A stretch of 64,000 nucleotides of DNA from Nemophila menziesii (Eukaryota; Streptophyta; Magnoliopsida; Boraginales; Hydrophyllaceae), in NCBI GenBank assembly GCA_029959085.1, contig JARWIR010000016.1:21089499-21153498 (forward strand), given 5' to 3'. Below, one piece after another: positions 41,189 to 53,684 of the stretch; the stretch's first letter is position 1, and every line of letters begins with the position of its first letter. Made by a program: the position numbers and the translations under genes. The notes below the pieces were generated by a model that saw only the letters and a list, made by a program, of their open reading frames with translations, made no database searches and was not told the DNA's origin.

Positions 41189-44100
41189 CTAGAGTCCGAC
41201 CCGGCTATAAACATTGTCTTCATCCTCGGACTCGTCTTCATCTTCATCACTACTATCATCACCATCTTCTTCATCTTCATCACCGCTTGGAGGAGTGGGA
41301 TCCGCATTCATAGGATGGAGGGGGGGCTCGCCTTTCTCTACCCTTAACTGGTTAACATACGCGATGGCATCACTCACAACAGTCATGGAATAAACTGGAG
41401 GCTCGTTGCTAGCAGAGCAAACTTCAGGGCGGGGGAATGATGTCTCCCTATTTGTTCTAATTATTAGCCCCTTGGAGACATCCTTTTAGGTGAATAAATG
41501 ACTTATTTGATAGACTTTTAGGCTTAATTGATCATATTGCACTTTCTCCCCTTGGAAATTAACTATTTGCAGAATCTGAGCTGTTGTGCGTAAATTTGAG
41601 TGTTTTTAATGCAAAGTTAATCGGTTCTTGAATTCCATGAAAGACCAATCCAAGGAGGAGAAGTGATAATTAAAGTCTTAGTGTATTTTAGAGTGGTAGG
41701 AAATGTTTTTACTCGAGTTTCTATTTTTAGAGTGTGCTTTCCTATTTCTATTTTTTGATTTTTTGATTTATTCTTTTTAAGCATATGCGATTTAATTATT
41801 TATTTATTGTGAAACTTTAAAAGATAAATGGTAATTACTTAGATACCAAGTCAAGATAAAGAAGTAAAGGAAAGAGGATTTACATGGAAATAAGAAGATT
41901 TAGGAAAGATATATGCAAAGAAGGAAAAGATAAAGCTGTCTTATGAATCTGAAATTCCAGCCACGTTTCAAAGATAAGTCCATAACAAAATATTGGCTAG
42001 GAATCTGGATGAGTGGTCTACACCAATAGAAAGCTCTTTCCAAGACAAGCAGTTTCATATATTGGAACTCCTCAAACGGATAAGTATTGAATGAGATATG
42101 ACCAAATCAAATCAGCAGGAGAATCTTACCTTTCCTAGAATTTAGGGCTACGAATTTAAGAGTTCTTAACTTGTCTTCCACTCCAAGTAAATTCGACCTA
42201 GGGTTCCCTAACACCTATAAATACACCCCTTAGCCTCCTCTTTTCACACACTTCAGAGAATTACACAAGAGGCTTAAGGTTTTCAAGTCAGAGCAAGAAG
42301 GCAAGGAGAAGCTAGTGCTGGAGGAATCCTGTTCTTCCATCAACAGTCATCCTACCCTTTAGGTTATTGATTTATCTTTTGTACTTGAACATGAATTCCT
42401 TTTATTTAATGTTAGTCTTTGATTTTCTTATGAGCTAAATTTCTTTATACTTGAGAATCGCATTTAAGGAATGAACCTTAATTAATTAATCTATGTTTTG
42501 AATTTGGGATTGTTTAGATTTAAATTGAATTGAGTTTTATATATTGGATATTACTTTGTTTTCATTACTAATTCTTTTAGGAACAACTATAATTAGCTTT
42601 TAGTAATTGGGCTATTCACTTTAGTGGAGAAGTGATCATCCGACAGGGGGGTTTGAATACAAATCTAGGTAATACCCGTGTAATGTCCGTTATTGACCGA
42701 CAGGCTTAACTAGTTACATAGCCAAAGAGGTAAAATCATATCATCCGAAGAGGCATATTCGACCATACAGGTGTTTATGATACTTTAGGATAGCTTCTAG
42801 GTCCACCCGACAGGGGGCTAGGAGATATTAGAGTCCCGACTAATATTATAATTCCAATTCCACCCTTTAACATAGCATAGATTATATTGATTAAGTGGTT
42901 TCCTTGCGAAACTCAAGTATCTCTCTTATCTGAAGTTAGTCGTTTATTTTCTTTATTTCCTTTTTGTTTATTTAATTTTAGTCTTTACTTTATTTGCAAT
43001 TTTAATTTACAAAAACTAAACAAAAATTCTTATCTTTTATTTTCTGTTTAGCTATTATTCCTACTATTTGATTAATATTTGGGTTGAACCTAATCCTTCC
43101 CTGAGAACGAACTTGATTATCATATATTACTTGGGACAACCGTACACTTGCGGTTAAGTGGTTCCTCTTTATTTATCACTTTATTTTATAACACCCTAGG
43201 ACCCACCAGGGAACGGTGGAAGACCGTTGGATACTCGGAGCTCGTTAATCGCCGCCATCATCTCCTCGTGCTGCTCAGCTTGGGCTGGAGTAGTCTTAGC
43301 TTTCTTCTTCGATTTTTTCGGACGACCAATGCCCGGTGTAAAGCTCCTCTTCGGTGACCCGATCGCCTTCGCGGTGTTCCTCACGTAATCGTGTTGTTCC
43401 TTTTGAGTCAAGCCTTGACCATCGGTTGACTCAGAGTGACTCTGAGTCACCTTTTCCTTCATCGCGTCCTTGAACAATTTCTGTTACATAATAAACAAAG
43501 AAAAAAATTTAATTTAATTTAAGATGAAAAATATAATTAATAATTAAATTATAAAAAAATCTTACATCGGCTTTTTCGTAGCCCTCCGACCTCTACTGTT
43601 TCGTCTTCTTGCTTTTACCCACCACCTCGTAAAAACCGCCCATTCGCGGAATTGGGATGTCTTGTTGGGTAGCCTCATCCCTGATCACCAGATTCCCTCC
43701 CGGGATTAAATCTACACCCTGTTTCATTAAAAAAAATATTCAAAATAAATAATAAATAATTTACTTAAATAAAAAACCACCTCATAAAGCATATCCCGAG
43801 TTCGGGAATACTTTCTCGACCCCGCTCCACTCTTATTTTTTTGCTTCTGTCGATTCTTTTTATATTCATCAGCCTGATGCTGAAAAAATTTAAAATTCAA
43901 TTATTAATAAAAACAATTATAATTTAAATAATATACTTAAATTAAAAAAATCGAGAGCTTACCTTTGCTTTTCTCCAGCCCCAATACTCACAACATTTAG
44001 CCCAAACCTCATCGGACAACCAATCCGGCTTCAAACCCTTTCTCCAATACTTTTTCTTCACGTTATGTTTGTAATCTTTAAACCTAATCCTCATCGTATC

Positions 44101-44664
44101 ATCTAAATTACCATGACTCCAATTCCAGTTTTTCCTTTTCCTCCAAGTCTTTATGTCGAAAAAATTCTATGAAAAAAAATATTATTTGAATTTAAATTAG
44201 AATAATAAATTAATTCTTAAAATTATGAACAATTTAGTCTTTACCGATAATCTCTTAATGACGGCGTGTTTGTCGGCGTCCGGAACTTTATCCCAAGCAG
44301 GGTAATTGGGTGGAATCCTCTTTCGTATTGTAATCCCGATCATCTGGGCAACGTGGTTCCCGTACTTGCCTGATGGACTCCACGTGTCATCGAGTATACA
44401 TAAATTTACCGGCAAAGGCCACCCGACAGCTTTGAGTTCCCTCATCGAAGTTTTTTGGGCAGCGCTACCCCTTTTTTCCGTCTAACTGGTTCTGTTTTAA
44501 CATTGAATTAATTAGTGTTGACTTTATTTTTTAAGCAATTTTGGATTTAAATTGGTTTATTTACCGGGCTGGTTTGGACAGTCGACTAGATTTCTGTTCG
44601 GATTCTGGTTTGGGTCCCTACCCCCACCGTCCCCTTCGTGCTGCATATGCATTATATCGGCCAT
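41189..44664 (-). pseudogene. CACTA-2 second gene, Ptta/En/Spm-type transposase
   Basis: A split gene on the minus strand. I infer exons at about 44575-44664 (MADIMHMQHEGDGGG...), 44245-44470 (MRELKAVGWPLPVNLCILDD, then YPAWDKVPDADKHAVIKRL), 43963-44166 (TWRKRKNWNWSHG and LKPDWLSDEVWAKCCEYWG), 43783-43878 (DEYKKNRQKQKNKSG), 43566-43718 (IPGGNLVIRDEATQQDIP) and a last exon from 43481 into the acidic C-terminus at 41189 (DEDEEDGDDSSDEDEDE). Introns have GT donors. The W-rich and KNR motifs, and a basic GRPKKSKKKAK stretch, fit the plant Ptta/En/Spm transposase family that partners TNP2. A TAG near 43598 and a solo LTR in the last exon break it. Confidence 0.75.
41438..43208 (+). mobile_element. 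Solo LTR, family C, in the CACTA-2 second gene
   Basis: 1,771 bp, TGATGTCTCCCTATTTG...GACCCACCA, with the perfect duplication GGGAA (41433-41437 and 43209-43213). TATA at 42216. It interrupts the last exon between the PPFP residues and the acidic tail. Confidence 0.95.
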
Positions 44665-45895
44665 CTAGCATTTTGTAGTGTAATTAAAATACAGAATAAA
44701 AAATAACATAAAAAACACTAAATTATTACATCACCAAAAATAAAAACATGAAATTTTTTTTATTACAATCATAAATTCAATAAATCAAATAAATTAAATA
44801 ACGTAAATAAAATATAGGGAATCTTTAACATCCAATATATAGCACACGTACAATCTGTATTATACAATTATAATTATATTAGTCATATAGTAAAATAAAT
44901 TATAATTTTTTTAATATTTTAAAATCTATTATTATATAGTAAAATAAATATATTTTTCTTAAATTGCATAAAAGTCCCTATCTATTTTTTTAAATTGCAT
45001 AAAAGTTCCTATATAGTTTTTTAAATTGCATGAAAGGACATATATATTTTTTTAAAATTGCTTAATAGTCCGTATTTATTTTTTTAAAATTGCGTGAAAT
45101 TCCCTATTTATTTTTCTTAAATTGCATGAAAGTCCCTATTTAGTTTTATAAAATTGCATGAATTCCCTATATATTTTTATAAAATTGCTTAAAAGTCCCT
45201 ATATATTTTTTAACACAATTTTAGGCCAAATATTATTTTCATTTTAGCACTTTTTTTATCTAAAATTCCCTAAAAATCATAACAACAATCAAAACATTCC
45301 CAAAAAATTATACAAATTAATTTTCATAATCTAGCATGAATTACATGTTTAAATTAATATAAACTTAACCCTAATAACACTAATTAAATTCGGAATTTAT
45401 AAACAAGCCATAAAAAAATGAAAAAAAAAAAAATTCAATTTCTCAAATTAAATTTTTATCCCATTTTACAACATTTTTTTGTTTAAAATAATAAAAACAA
45501 CACCCTAATAGCACTACATATACTCGGAATTAAACTACACATTTAACAATCAAAGAAAAAAATGAAACATGAAAATTAAAAGGACAAAAAATGGTTGGAA
45601 AAATTACCTTTAAGCTGAAATTGAAGCTGATTTGGTGATGAATCCATGCCATATTCATTCGGATTTAAACACAAATTAATAAAAAATTGATTAGAATTAA
45701 AAAATGGAGAACAAAAAGCTTAAGAAATGATAGAAAATGGAATGAAATAAGATTGTGGTTTGGATTTAATTACCTTTGATGAAGATTTGATGACGATTTG
45801 TTGCTTGAATCGGCCTCTTGGAATGGCTGAAATTTTCGCTCTCGTTTTTTTGATGTGTTGTATAAGGAATGAAAGTGAAAAGTGAGCTCTCGGTG
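44665..45895 (-). other. 5' UTR and intron region of the CACTA-2 second gene
   Basis: AT-rich. Between about 44970 and 45215 an imperfect repeat of about 30-35 bp recurs (AAATTGCATAAAAGTCCCTAT variants, roughly eight copies). Two possible non-coding or short coding exons with good GT donors precede the gene: one ending at about 45612 (MDSSPNQLQFQLK) and one ending at about 45772 (ISAIPRGRFKQQIVIKSSSK). Confidence 0.5.
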
Positions 45896-45902
45896 TAATA
45901 TA
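45896..45902 (-). promoter_or_regulatory. Putative TATA box of the CACTA-2 second gene
   Basis: The minus strand reads CCTATATTAC, placed between the palindrome cluster (45916-46210) and the first likely exon. The assignment is by position and sequence only. Confidence 0.45.
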
Positions 45903-45915
45903 GGGCATTCTTTTT

Positions 45916-46210
45916 AGCGACTACATCAAGTAGTCGCTAGATATAAGGTAAGTAGTTGCTAGACACTTAATTACTTACACGTGTCTGAATTTTGACCACG
46001 TCAACAGGTCTTTGGCGACTACAATGTAGTCGCTAGACCTCAATCTAAAACGCGTGTCCTTTCGTGGGCCGGAAAATGGACCGCCATCGAGTAATGAGAA
46101 ATTAATTCGATATTTCCCGACTACTATGTAGTCGCTAATGGTGTAGAGTCATTAACGACTAGTTCATGAATATGAACTAGTCGCTAGAGGTTACAAGTAG
46201 TCGCTAGAAG
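45916..46210. repeat. Internal GCGACTAC palindrome cluster of CACTA-2
   Basis: Five or more head-to-head pairs such as AGCGACTACATCAAGTAGTC, GGCGACTACAATGTAGTCGC and CGACTACTATGTAGTCGCTA. They carry the same motif as the element's ends but lie in the middle, immediately upstream of the second gene's putative promoter. Confidence 0.85.
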
Positions 46211-46345
46211 TTTTTTTTTAATTTAAAAAATGAACTTAATTCCATTTACAATAATCCAATATTTCAATTCACTTCCAAATAATCATTTAAATTAAATTCA
46301 ATTCCAAACTATCAATAAATTCTATTTAGCTCCAAACAATCAATC

Positions 46346-46990
46346 GTTTGGGGGTATTTAGTCAACTATTTGGGTCAAAGTTGAGTGTTTGGGGTATTCA
46401 GTCAACTATTTGGGTCAAACTTGAGTGTTTGGGGTATCTAGTCAACTATTTGAGTCAAACTTGAGTGTTTGGAGTACTTAGTCAACTATTTGGGTCAAAG
46501 TTGAATGTTTGGGGTATCTAGTCAACTATTTGGGTCAAACTTGAGTGTTTGGGGTATTCAGTCATCTATTTGGGTCAAACTTGAGTCTTTGGGATATTCA
46601 GTCATCTATTTGGGTCAAAGTTGAGTGTTTGGGGTATTAGTCAACAATTTATGGTCAAACTTGAGTGTTTGGGGGTATTTAGTCAACAATTTATGGTCAA
46701 ACTTGAGTGTTTGGGGGTATCTAGTCAACTATTTGAGTCAAACTTGAGTGTTTGGGGTATTTAGTCAACTATTTGGGTCAAAGTTGAGTGTTTGGGGGTA
46801 TCTAGTCAACTATTTGGGTCAAAATTGAGTGTTTGGGGGTATTTAGTCAACATTTAGGGTCAAACTTGAGTGTTTGGGGGTATTCAGTCAACTATTAATG
46901 TCAAAGTTGAGAGTTTGGGGTATTCAGTCAACATTTATAGTCAAACTTGTGTGTTTGGGGGTATTTAGTCAACTATATGGGTCAAAGTTT
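46346..46990. repeat. Minisatellite, about 16 units of 40-42 bp
   Basis: Contiguous units of the type GTTTGGGGTATTCAGTCAAC followed by TATTTGGGTCAAAGTTGAGT, 16 by count, with single-base and 1-2 bp length variants. It lies between the two CACTA-2 genes, 3' of the TNP2 gene. There are no spacers between units. Confidence 0.95.
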
Positions 46991-47084
46991 AAGCGTATCA
47001 AATATAAATACAAATTCAACTCAAATATAAAAAGTTTAAGCCAATAAAATGTTTTAATACAAGTAAATCAAAATAAAAAATCTC

Positions 47085-47822
47085 CTAATCAGTATCATAT
47101 CCACTAACAACTATAGGTTCATCATCGCTATCAACCTCTATAGGTTCTTCTTCGTAACCGTATTCATCCAAGGTATCATCTTCAATTTCCTCGTTTTCAT
47201 CAATAACCATATCAAAAGCCAAATCAACAAAAAAATGAGCAGGGTCAATCTCGATCTCCTCGGTGGATGCCAAGTTCACCAGATCGGAAATCGTCTCGGT
47301 GTTCACTAAAGGGATAGTGACACTCGCGTCTCTAGTAGGCAGTGATTTTGCACCCCATAACTCGGGACTCCATCCATGTCTATCATTGAGTTCCCATACT
47401 ACTTTCCACCCTTTTTGTGATTTCCTTGAGTTAATCTCATCGATGTAAAATACTTTTTTTGCTTGAGTAGCTAAGATGTACGGCTCTGTTTCCCAAAAAA
47501 ATTTAGACGTGTTAATAATAGTTACCCCATTCTCTTCCCTCGGTTTACTCGTGTTATACCAATTACACTCGAATAGCACAACAGAACAATTATCGTCAAA
47601 TGTGACCTCTACAATCTTGACTAATTCACCGTAATACGGTTTTCCTTCATAGATGGTGCATACCCCGTAATCTTGTGTCACCCTTGTTTCACCGTTTTCA
47701 CGAGTAACCCATTTAACACCATTCACAACACATGAATCGTACTTACAAACTGCACCATGAGACTTACTAGCCAATGAAATCATCTCACTTGTAGCGAATG
47801 CATCACCTTCTTTTTCCATTTC
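47085..47822 (-). pseudogene. CACTA-2 transposase, C-terminal exon (DUF4216-like)
   Basis: An open exon of about 245 residues, beginning near MEKEGDAFATSEMISLASKS and ending VVSGYDTD. It contains YDSCVVNGVKWVTRE, DYGVCTIYEGKPYYGELVKI and VEVTFDDNCSVVLFECNW, the DUF4216-type region that closes CACTA TNP2 proteins. An acidic tail (DENEEIEDDTLDEYGYEEE) follows. A small exon at about 47903-47997 (EHKATLSGTESDKVRKHRQN) links it to the previous part through introns with GT/AG borders. It is an intact exon of a gene broken upstream. Confidence 0.82.
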
Positions 47823-48055
47823 ATAAACTTACAAGCATTAACAATTATAACAATGTTTTCTAAAACGGAATATTATTTTTGTATTTGAATGGATCTATAC
47901 CTTATGCAGAAACCAGTCTTGGAAATTTTGCCGGTGTTTCCTAACTTTATCGGATTCAGTACCCGATAGCGTGGCTTTGTGTTCTCTGCACATTTGACGA
48001 TCAAACTGAATACATTTTTCATAATGAATAAACATATAATAAATAAATTGAAAAC

Positions 48056-49152
48056 TTACGTCATCAAATGTTGGATTTCATCGCAATTAAGTAGGATATA
48101 CCAGTCGATTTGCTCCTTCTCGTTGTATTGCAAATTACCATACTCTTTTTTACCTAAAGGAATACATTGGCTCTTAAATATGGACAAATCTTTAGGTTGA
48201 GCTTCGATCTTGGTATATCTACCCGGTTCATTAAACTTTGTTTTTTCTTCTTTAAGGTAACGCGATATGAATGTCAAAGTCTCCTCTACAACGTATCCCT
48301 CGGCGATTGAACCCTCCGGCCTAGCCGGGTTTCGTATGTACTCCTTTAATTTCTTTAGATACCGCTCAAACGGGTACATCCAACGCATCTGAACCGGTCC
48401 CCCTAACAAATCTTCGTCATATAAGGGTATAACCAGGTGGATCATTATATCGAAAAACGCGGGAGGCAAAATCATTTCCAATCTACATATAACTTCAACC
48501 ACTTTCACCTTCCCCTTTTCTAACTCTTTCCTATTCAGATTTTTATTACACACAACTCTAAACACGTTAGCTAGCCCAATAATAGCATCACTAATCGCTT
48601 TGTCTTCGAAAAGCCCTGGGATACTAGCCACGAATAGGTACTGCATCATCACGTGACAGTCGTTAGATTTCATTCCTATAATCTTGCCCAAGTCACTTTG
48701 AACGTTATTTCTCAAACTCGATGCAAAGCCACCGTGAAAATTCTGTGCCTTCAACCAGTCAAGAAATACTTTCCGCTTTTTCGTTGTTAAAGTGTACTTT
48801 CCCCGGTTCAATATTTGTTTATCATTTCTCGATGTCAACCGCAATTCTTTCCTGATTTCCATCTTCTCGAGATCCATTCTCGCTTTCACGTTGTCTTTGT
48901 TAAGTTTCCCATCAAGACCTATAACTGTGCCGAGAAGAACATCACACACGTTTTTCTCGCAATGTATGACATCAATGTTATGTTTCAACAAATTTTCAGA
49001 CCAATAAGGTAAATGATAAAAGATACTCTTTTTCTTCCAATTGAATAGACGTGGACCAGTTCGCCTCACGATCTTCCCCCCAAAATCCTTGTGTTTCCCG
49101 GGAAGCATAATGGGAAGCCCATCTAACTGTGTCTGAATATCGAAAGGTCTAT
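48056..49152 (-). pseudogene. CACTA-2 transposase, middle part (Transposase_21 and DUF4218-like)
   Basis: About 365 codons after the nested LTR. It starts KYRPFDIQTQLDGLPIMLPG and runs through RRTGPRLFNWKKKSIFYHL, DVIHCEKNVCDVLLGTVIG and KVFLDWLKAQNFHGGFASSL to the DUF4218-type segment LPPAFFDIMIHLVIPLYDED, RWMYPFERYLKKLKEYIRN and PEGSIAEGYVVEETLTF. It ends at a GT donor at about 48061. It is fully open, so the transposase was probably intact when the LTR inserted, apart from a frameshift near 50750. It belongs to the TNP2 protein that carries out cutting and transfer of the element. Confidence 0.9.
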
Positions 49153-49157
49153 ATTTC

Positions 49158-50683
49158 TGATGTCTCCTCATTTGTGATAGATTTATGTTAAGATGAGACA
49201 TCATTTTAAGTGATTTAGAAGTCAATAATGTCGATTTTCTTGAGTTTTAGTGCACTTTCCTATTTTGAGTCTTGATTTGTAGAATTATTGTTTTTAGAGC
49301 ATATTGGGTTTAATTATTTATTTAGTGTGTAGCTTTAAAAATAATTATGGAGCTTAATTAGAGTACAAGTCAAAGACAACAACTTATGGAAAGAGATTTG
49401 CATGGTTATTGGAGATAAGGAAACAATTGCTAAAAAGATGGAAAAAGAAAAGCTGCCTAAATCTGGGATTCTGCATACACGTCCAAAGATAGGCGTTTTT
49501 ACCTAAGAAATAGGCCGAATCTATGGATTTCCTATAAAGGGCCTAGATAATTCTGTTGCGATTCTTTTGGTATCTTATGGAGCAAAATCCGACCAATAAC
49601 GAAGAAGATACACTCAAAACGGTGCAGCTGTGTTTATCTTTATTTCCATACGAATTTGAGTTGGGCTAGAAGTCCATTACCTTAACTCTTCCTCAAGAAA
49701 ACGAATTAGGTCTTCTAAACACCTATAAATACACCCTTATATCACTTGTAAATCATCTTTGCCTCATAGTAATTAGTTCTTAAGGTTTTATTCTTCCAGT
49801 TTATTGTAGAGAGCAAGATGATGTCTTTTGTAATTTCTTTTAGTTTATTTCTATCAGGTATGAACTAAACTCCCCATAGCTTGGGTTTTGCATATGTATA
49901 ATCTATGAATTCTAATTCTTCTATCTAAGTTTCTTTGGGAATTATATGTTTTAATTTGATATTAGCTACTTACTTTATATTTGTTTATGTGTTTTGATTT
50001 ATTGTCTTTCCTAGAATTGATCACTTTAGGATTGTTTTAAGAGTAGTTAGATGGTCTCCTTGACAGGGTGTTTAACTATTGAACCACCACATAATGTCTA
50101 GTGTCGATAGCAGTTCTGACAAAACATACTTCTAACTAGATAGTCATTAGGGTTTGTTTTAACCACCATATCACCAATTGATTGTAGTGTGCTGGATAGG
50201 GCCTTAGTGGCGTTTGATAACCCTATTTGAGTCCTCGTCTTGGTTGTGTCGTAGCCCCCTTAGTCGCTCTCAAGGTCTAAGATTGGGGAATTTAGAATCC
50301 TGACTAAGTATACCAAGAGCTAATATTCTCCCTTATTAACTAGATTTATAGATAGAATTAGAAGGATTAGTGCATACTAGCAAAACCTAAGCTATACTTC
50401 TCATCTCACATTCTTATCTTTTATTTTATTGTCTTTATTTTCCTAGTTTTAATTCATAATTTCGAAATTACTTGCTTTACTTTTCTGTTCTCTAATTATT
50501 TACTTTTACTCGTAATTTCTACTCACGCGATTAACACACTTAAGTCCCTGAGAACGAACTCTATTTATCATTAAAACATGCATACGTCCTGTAATACTTG
50601 AAGTACTGTGCCTGTCTAGGGTGAGAGTGCGTAGTTTCTTGGCTTAATTTTATCTTATTTTTATCACACCCTAGGCGACACCA
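49158..50683 (+). mobile_element. Solo LTR, family A, in the CACTA-2 transposase
   Basis: 1,526 bp, TGATGTCTCCTCATTTGTG...GGCGACACCA, with the perfect duplication ATTTC (49153-49157 and 50684-50688). It is of the same family as retrotransposon A. TATA at 49724. It lies between the HRRWLP and KYRPFDIQTQLDG segments of the transposase. Confidence 0.95.
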
Positions 50684-50688
50684 ATTTC

Positions 50689-52121
50689 TTCGGTGGGCCC
50701 CTATAATCGGATTGCTTGTACAAAACACTTTCGCTTCTAAATCAATGGCCGATAGGTAACCAACGTCTATGGTCGAAGTAAGCAACCCCTTTCTTCACAC
50801 TCAATGACGGAGTAGAATCCATGCATTCTGGACAAGATTTGTAACCTTGACCCGACCATCTCGAGGTGTATGACCTAGGGGGGAAATCGTTAGTCGTAGA
50901 CAACAAACAAAACTTCATCGTAAACTCTTCCTTCTTGTGGGCATCATAAGTAAGAATCCCTTTATCCCACAACTCGTCCAACTTATCTATAACAGGTCGA
51001 AGAAAGACGTCCATGTCCTTGCCGGGTGAACGGGGTCCCGGAATCAACAAACAAAGCTGGAATGTCGTCTCCTTCATACACTCCCACGGTGGTAAGTTGT
51101 AGACGGTCAATATAACCGGCCACATGCTGTACGAGTTGTTCTGCATAGAGAAAGTGCAAAAGCCATCGATACCCAAACCCAAGAAGACATTCCGAGGTTC
51201 ACTAGCAAACTCAGGATGTAACTGTACAAATCTCTTCCAACTATCGTCGTCAACCGGATGACGCAAAAAATCTGGATCTGTACTCTTCCCTGTTCGGTGC
51301 CAGATCATATTTTCGGCAGTGTGTCTCGAAGCATAAAGTCGCTGCAGCCTAGGGGCAATCGGGAAATATCTGAGTTTCTTATGCGCTACTTTCAGACCCT
51401 TTTTCGGGTCCCATCTGGATTCACTACATACTGGACACTTTTCGAGGGAGGCATTCTTCTTGTAAAATAAAGCACAATCGTTCATGCAAACATCGAAAGT
51501 ATTGTAACCCATACCTAAACTATTTAACTTTTTGTTGCACGCCTCGTATGACTCAGGAAAGGTATGAGGTTTGGGCAACACACGACACAAAAGATCAAGC
51601 AACTCAGTGAAAGACGTGTTAGTCCACTTGTTCCTCACCTTCTCGTGCATTAACTTCGCAATGAAATTTAATGAACTAATTACATCACAACCAGGGTATA
51701 ACTCGGTCTCTAATTCGGAAAACATCGTTTCGAATTTGCCACGTGCTGAACTGTTCGAGTATGTCATATCGGTGTCACTGGAATGACCACCAACCTCGTA
51801 ATTAGGTCTCAAATCCTCGTATACATCCAACATTTCATTTTCTTCATATCGAGTCTCGGGAATATCCTCGATCTCACCATGCTTTGTCCAAATATCATAC
51901 GTCTCCAAAAACCCAAACTGTAAAAGATGTGACCTAAATTTGACCACCGTATACCGACGATAATTCAAACACTCATTACACGGACAACAAATTGTTTCTT
52001 CATCATGAGGTTTATTTTTTTGAGCAAAAACGATAAATGCTTCTATCCCCTTAATAAATTCACGCGAAACTTTATGAGCGGTACCAATCCAACTTTTATC
52101 AATAACCGAAGCCATAGTCAA
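50689..52121 (-). pseudogene. CACTA-2 transposase, N-terminal part (TNP2-like)
   Basis: 459 codons from ATG 52121 (or ATG 52112, MASVIDKSW). The transposase-associated domain comes first, with IDKSWIGTAHKVSREFIKGI, the cysteine pair ICCPCNECLN and HLLQFGFLETYDIWTKHGE. Then come the conserved TNP2 blocks LSELETELYPGCDVISSL, LGMGYNTFDVCMNDCALFYK, KCPVCSESRW, YFPIAPRLQRLYAS, GLGIDGFCTFSMQNNSYSMW, VYNLPPWECMKETTF and the likely catalytic-region sequence KGILTYDAHKKEEFTMKF. At 50742 a frameshift ends the frame; homology continues in another frame to the LTR insertion at 50683. It is expected to act on the subterminal repeats and cut at the CACTA ends. Confidence 0.92.
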
Positions 52122-52169
52122 CTACTCCAATATGAAAGAATACAACATAAATGTCTCATAAATAAAATG

Positions 52170-52465
52170 AAAAAAAAATTATTACATCACCAAATAAATA
52201 CATAAAAATAAAATGAAAAAAATTATTACATCACCAATTACATAAATGAATATAAAATTGAAAAAAATTATTACATCACCAATTAAATAAATAAATATAA
52301 AATAAAAAAATTATTACATCACCAATTAAATAAATAAATATAAAATTAAAAGTACAAAAAATATTACATCACCAAATAAATGCATAAATATAAAATTAAA
52401 AGCATACAAAATAAAACATCACAAAATAAATACATAAATATAAAATATAACATCACTAAATCAAT
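52170..52465. repeat. Tandem repeat, about six 43-52 bp units
   Basis: Units built on ATTACATCACCAAATAAATA followed by A-rich sequence, directly upstream of the CACTA-2 transposase gene. Probable 5' leader or intron DNA. Confidence 0.85.
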
Positions 52466-52514
52466 ATATATTCTATATATGCATTTATGTCTCATACAAT
52501 AATATATCATATAA

Positions 52515-52660
<146 letters not shown>

Positions 52661-52774
52661 ATTTATAAGTCACATAAGATTATAAGATGATTAGAGATAT
52701 ATACATAGTGATACTATATATTTAGCATTAACTATACAATTGTAATCAAATAAGATAAAGATGAAAAAAATACA

Positions 52775-53230
52775 CCTACTTTTGGGCAAATTTGGAAGGA
52801 AAAATTTATAATTGAGGAGGTCCCACGTTGTTGTTGACCCGGGAAACCTTTTCCACGTGTTGAAATACCTAATAAGTGATACTATTTACCATTAACTACA
52901 CAACTGCATGAAAGTAAATGAAATTTGAAAGAGTTTTATGGAACAAAAAATACCTACTTTTGGGCAAATTTGGAAGGAAAAATTTATAATTGAGGAGGTC
53001 CCACGTTGTTGTTGACCCGGGAAAGCTTTTCCACGTGTTGAAATACCTAATAAGTGATACTATTTACCATTAACTACACAATTGCATGAAAGTAAATGAA
53101 ATTTGAAAGAGTTTTATGGAACAAAAAATACCTACTTTTGGGTAAATTTGGAAGGAAAAATTGATAATTGAGGCGGTTCCACGTTGATGAATGACCCGGG
53201 CAAGCTTTTCCAAGTCTTGAAATATTTTTT
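52775..53230. repeat. 178-bp tandem repeat, about 2.6 copies
   Basis: Copies start at 52775, 52953 and 53131 with CCTACTTTTGGGCAAATTTG, and include TCCCACGTTGTTGTTGACCC and CTTTTCCACGTGTTG. The period is 178 bp; the third copy is partial. It is in the promoter-side region of the CACTA-2 transposase. Confidence 0.92.
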
Positions 53231-53349
53231 TATGATGAATTGTAGAAAAAAATTGGGAGAGTTCTGAGAGAAAGAAAGAGAAATTATAAAATAATGGTGC
53301 TTTGAGAATCCCAATTCGCAACCTACTGTGATAAATACGCTACCATTAC

Positions 53350-53684
53350 TAGCGACTACATGAGTAGTCGCCAAAGACTAAAACGTAGTCGTTAGTAAGA
53401 ACTTCTAACGACTACATTAAGTAGTCGTTAAATACTCTAACATATAGCGACTACTTGTTGGCGGTGGGAAATTAATTAAGAAATACAAAAGTCAATAGCG
53501 ACTACTTACTGCTCAATAACGACTACTAAAAGTAGTCGTTAATAACAAAAATTACTAACGACTACTTGGTAGTCGAGAAACATACCATGTTAAAGATTTG
53601 TAGTCGCTAGTGATGCGTATCTTTGGCGACTACATCGCGTAGTCGGTAGAAAGTTAGTCGCGAGAAGCCGGCGCTGTAGTAGTG
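53350..53684. repeat. CACTA-2 right subterminal palindromes
   Basis: About ten GCGACTAC / GTAGTCG copies in both orientations, including AACGACTACATTAAGTAGTC. They end at GTAGTAGTG (53684). Confidence 0.9.

Noticed and set aside
46346..46990. Regular repeats resembling a CRISPR array
   Set aside because: The units are contiguous with no unique spacers, and the setting is a plant transposon; it is a minisatellite.
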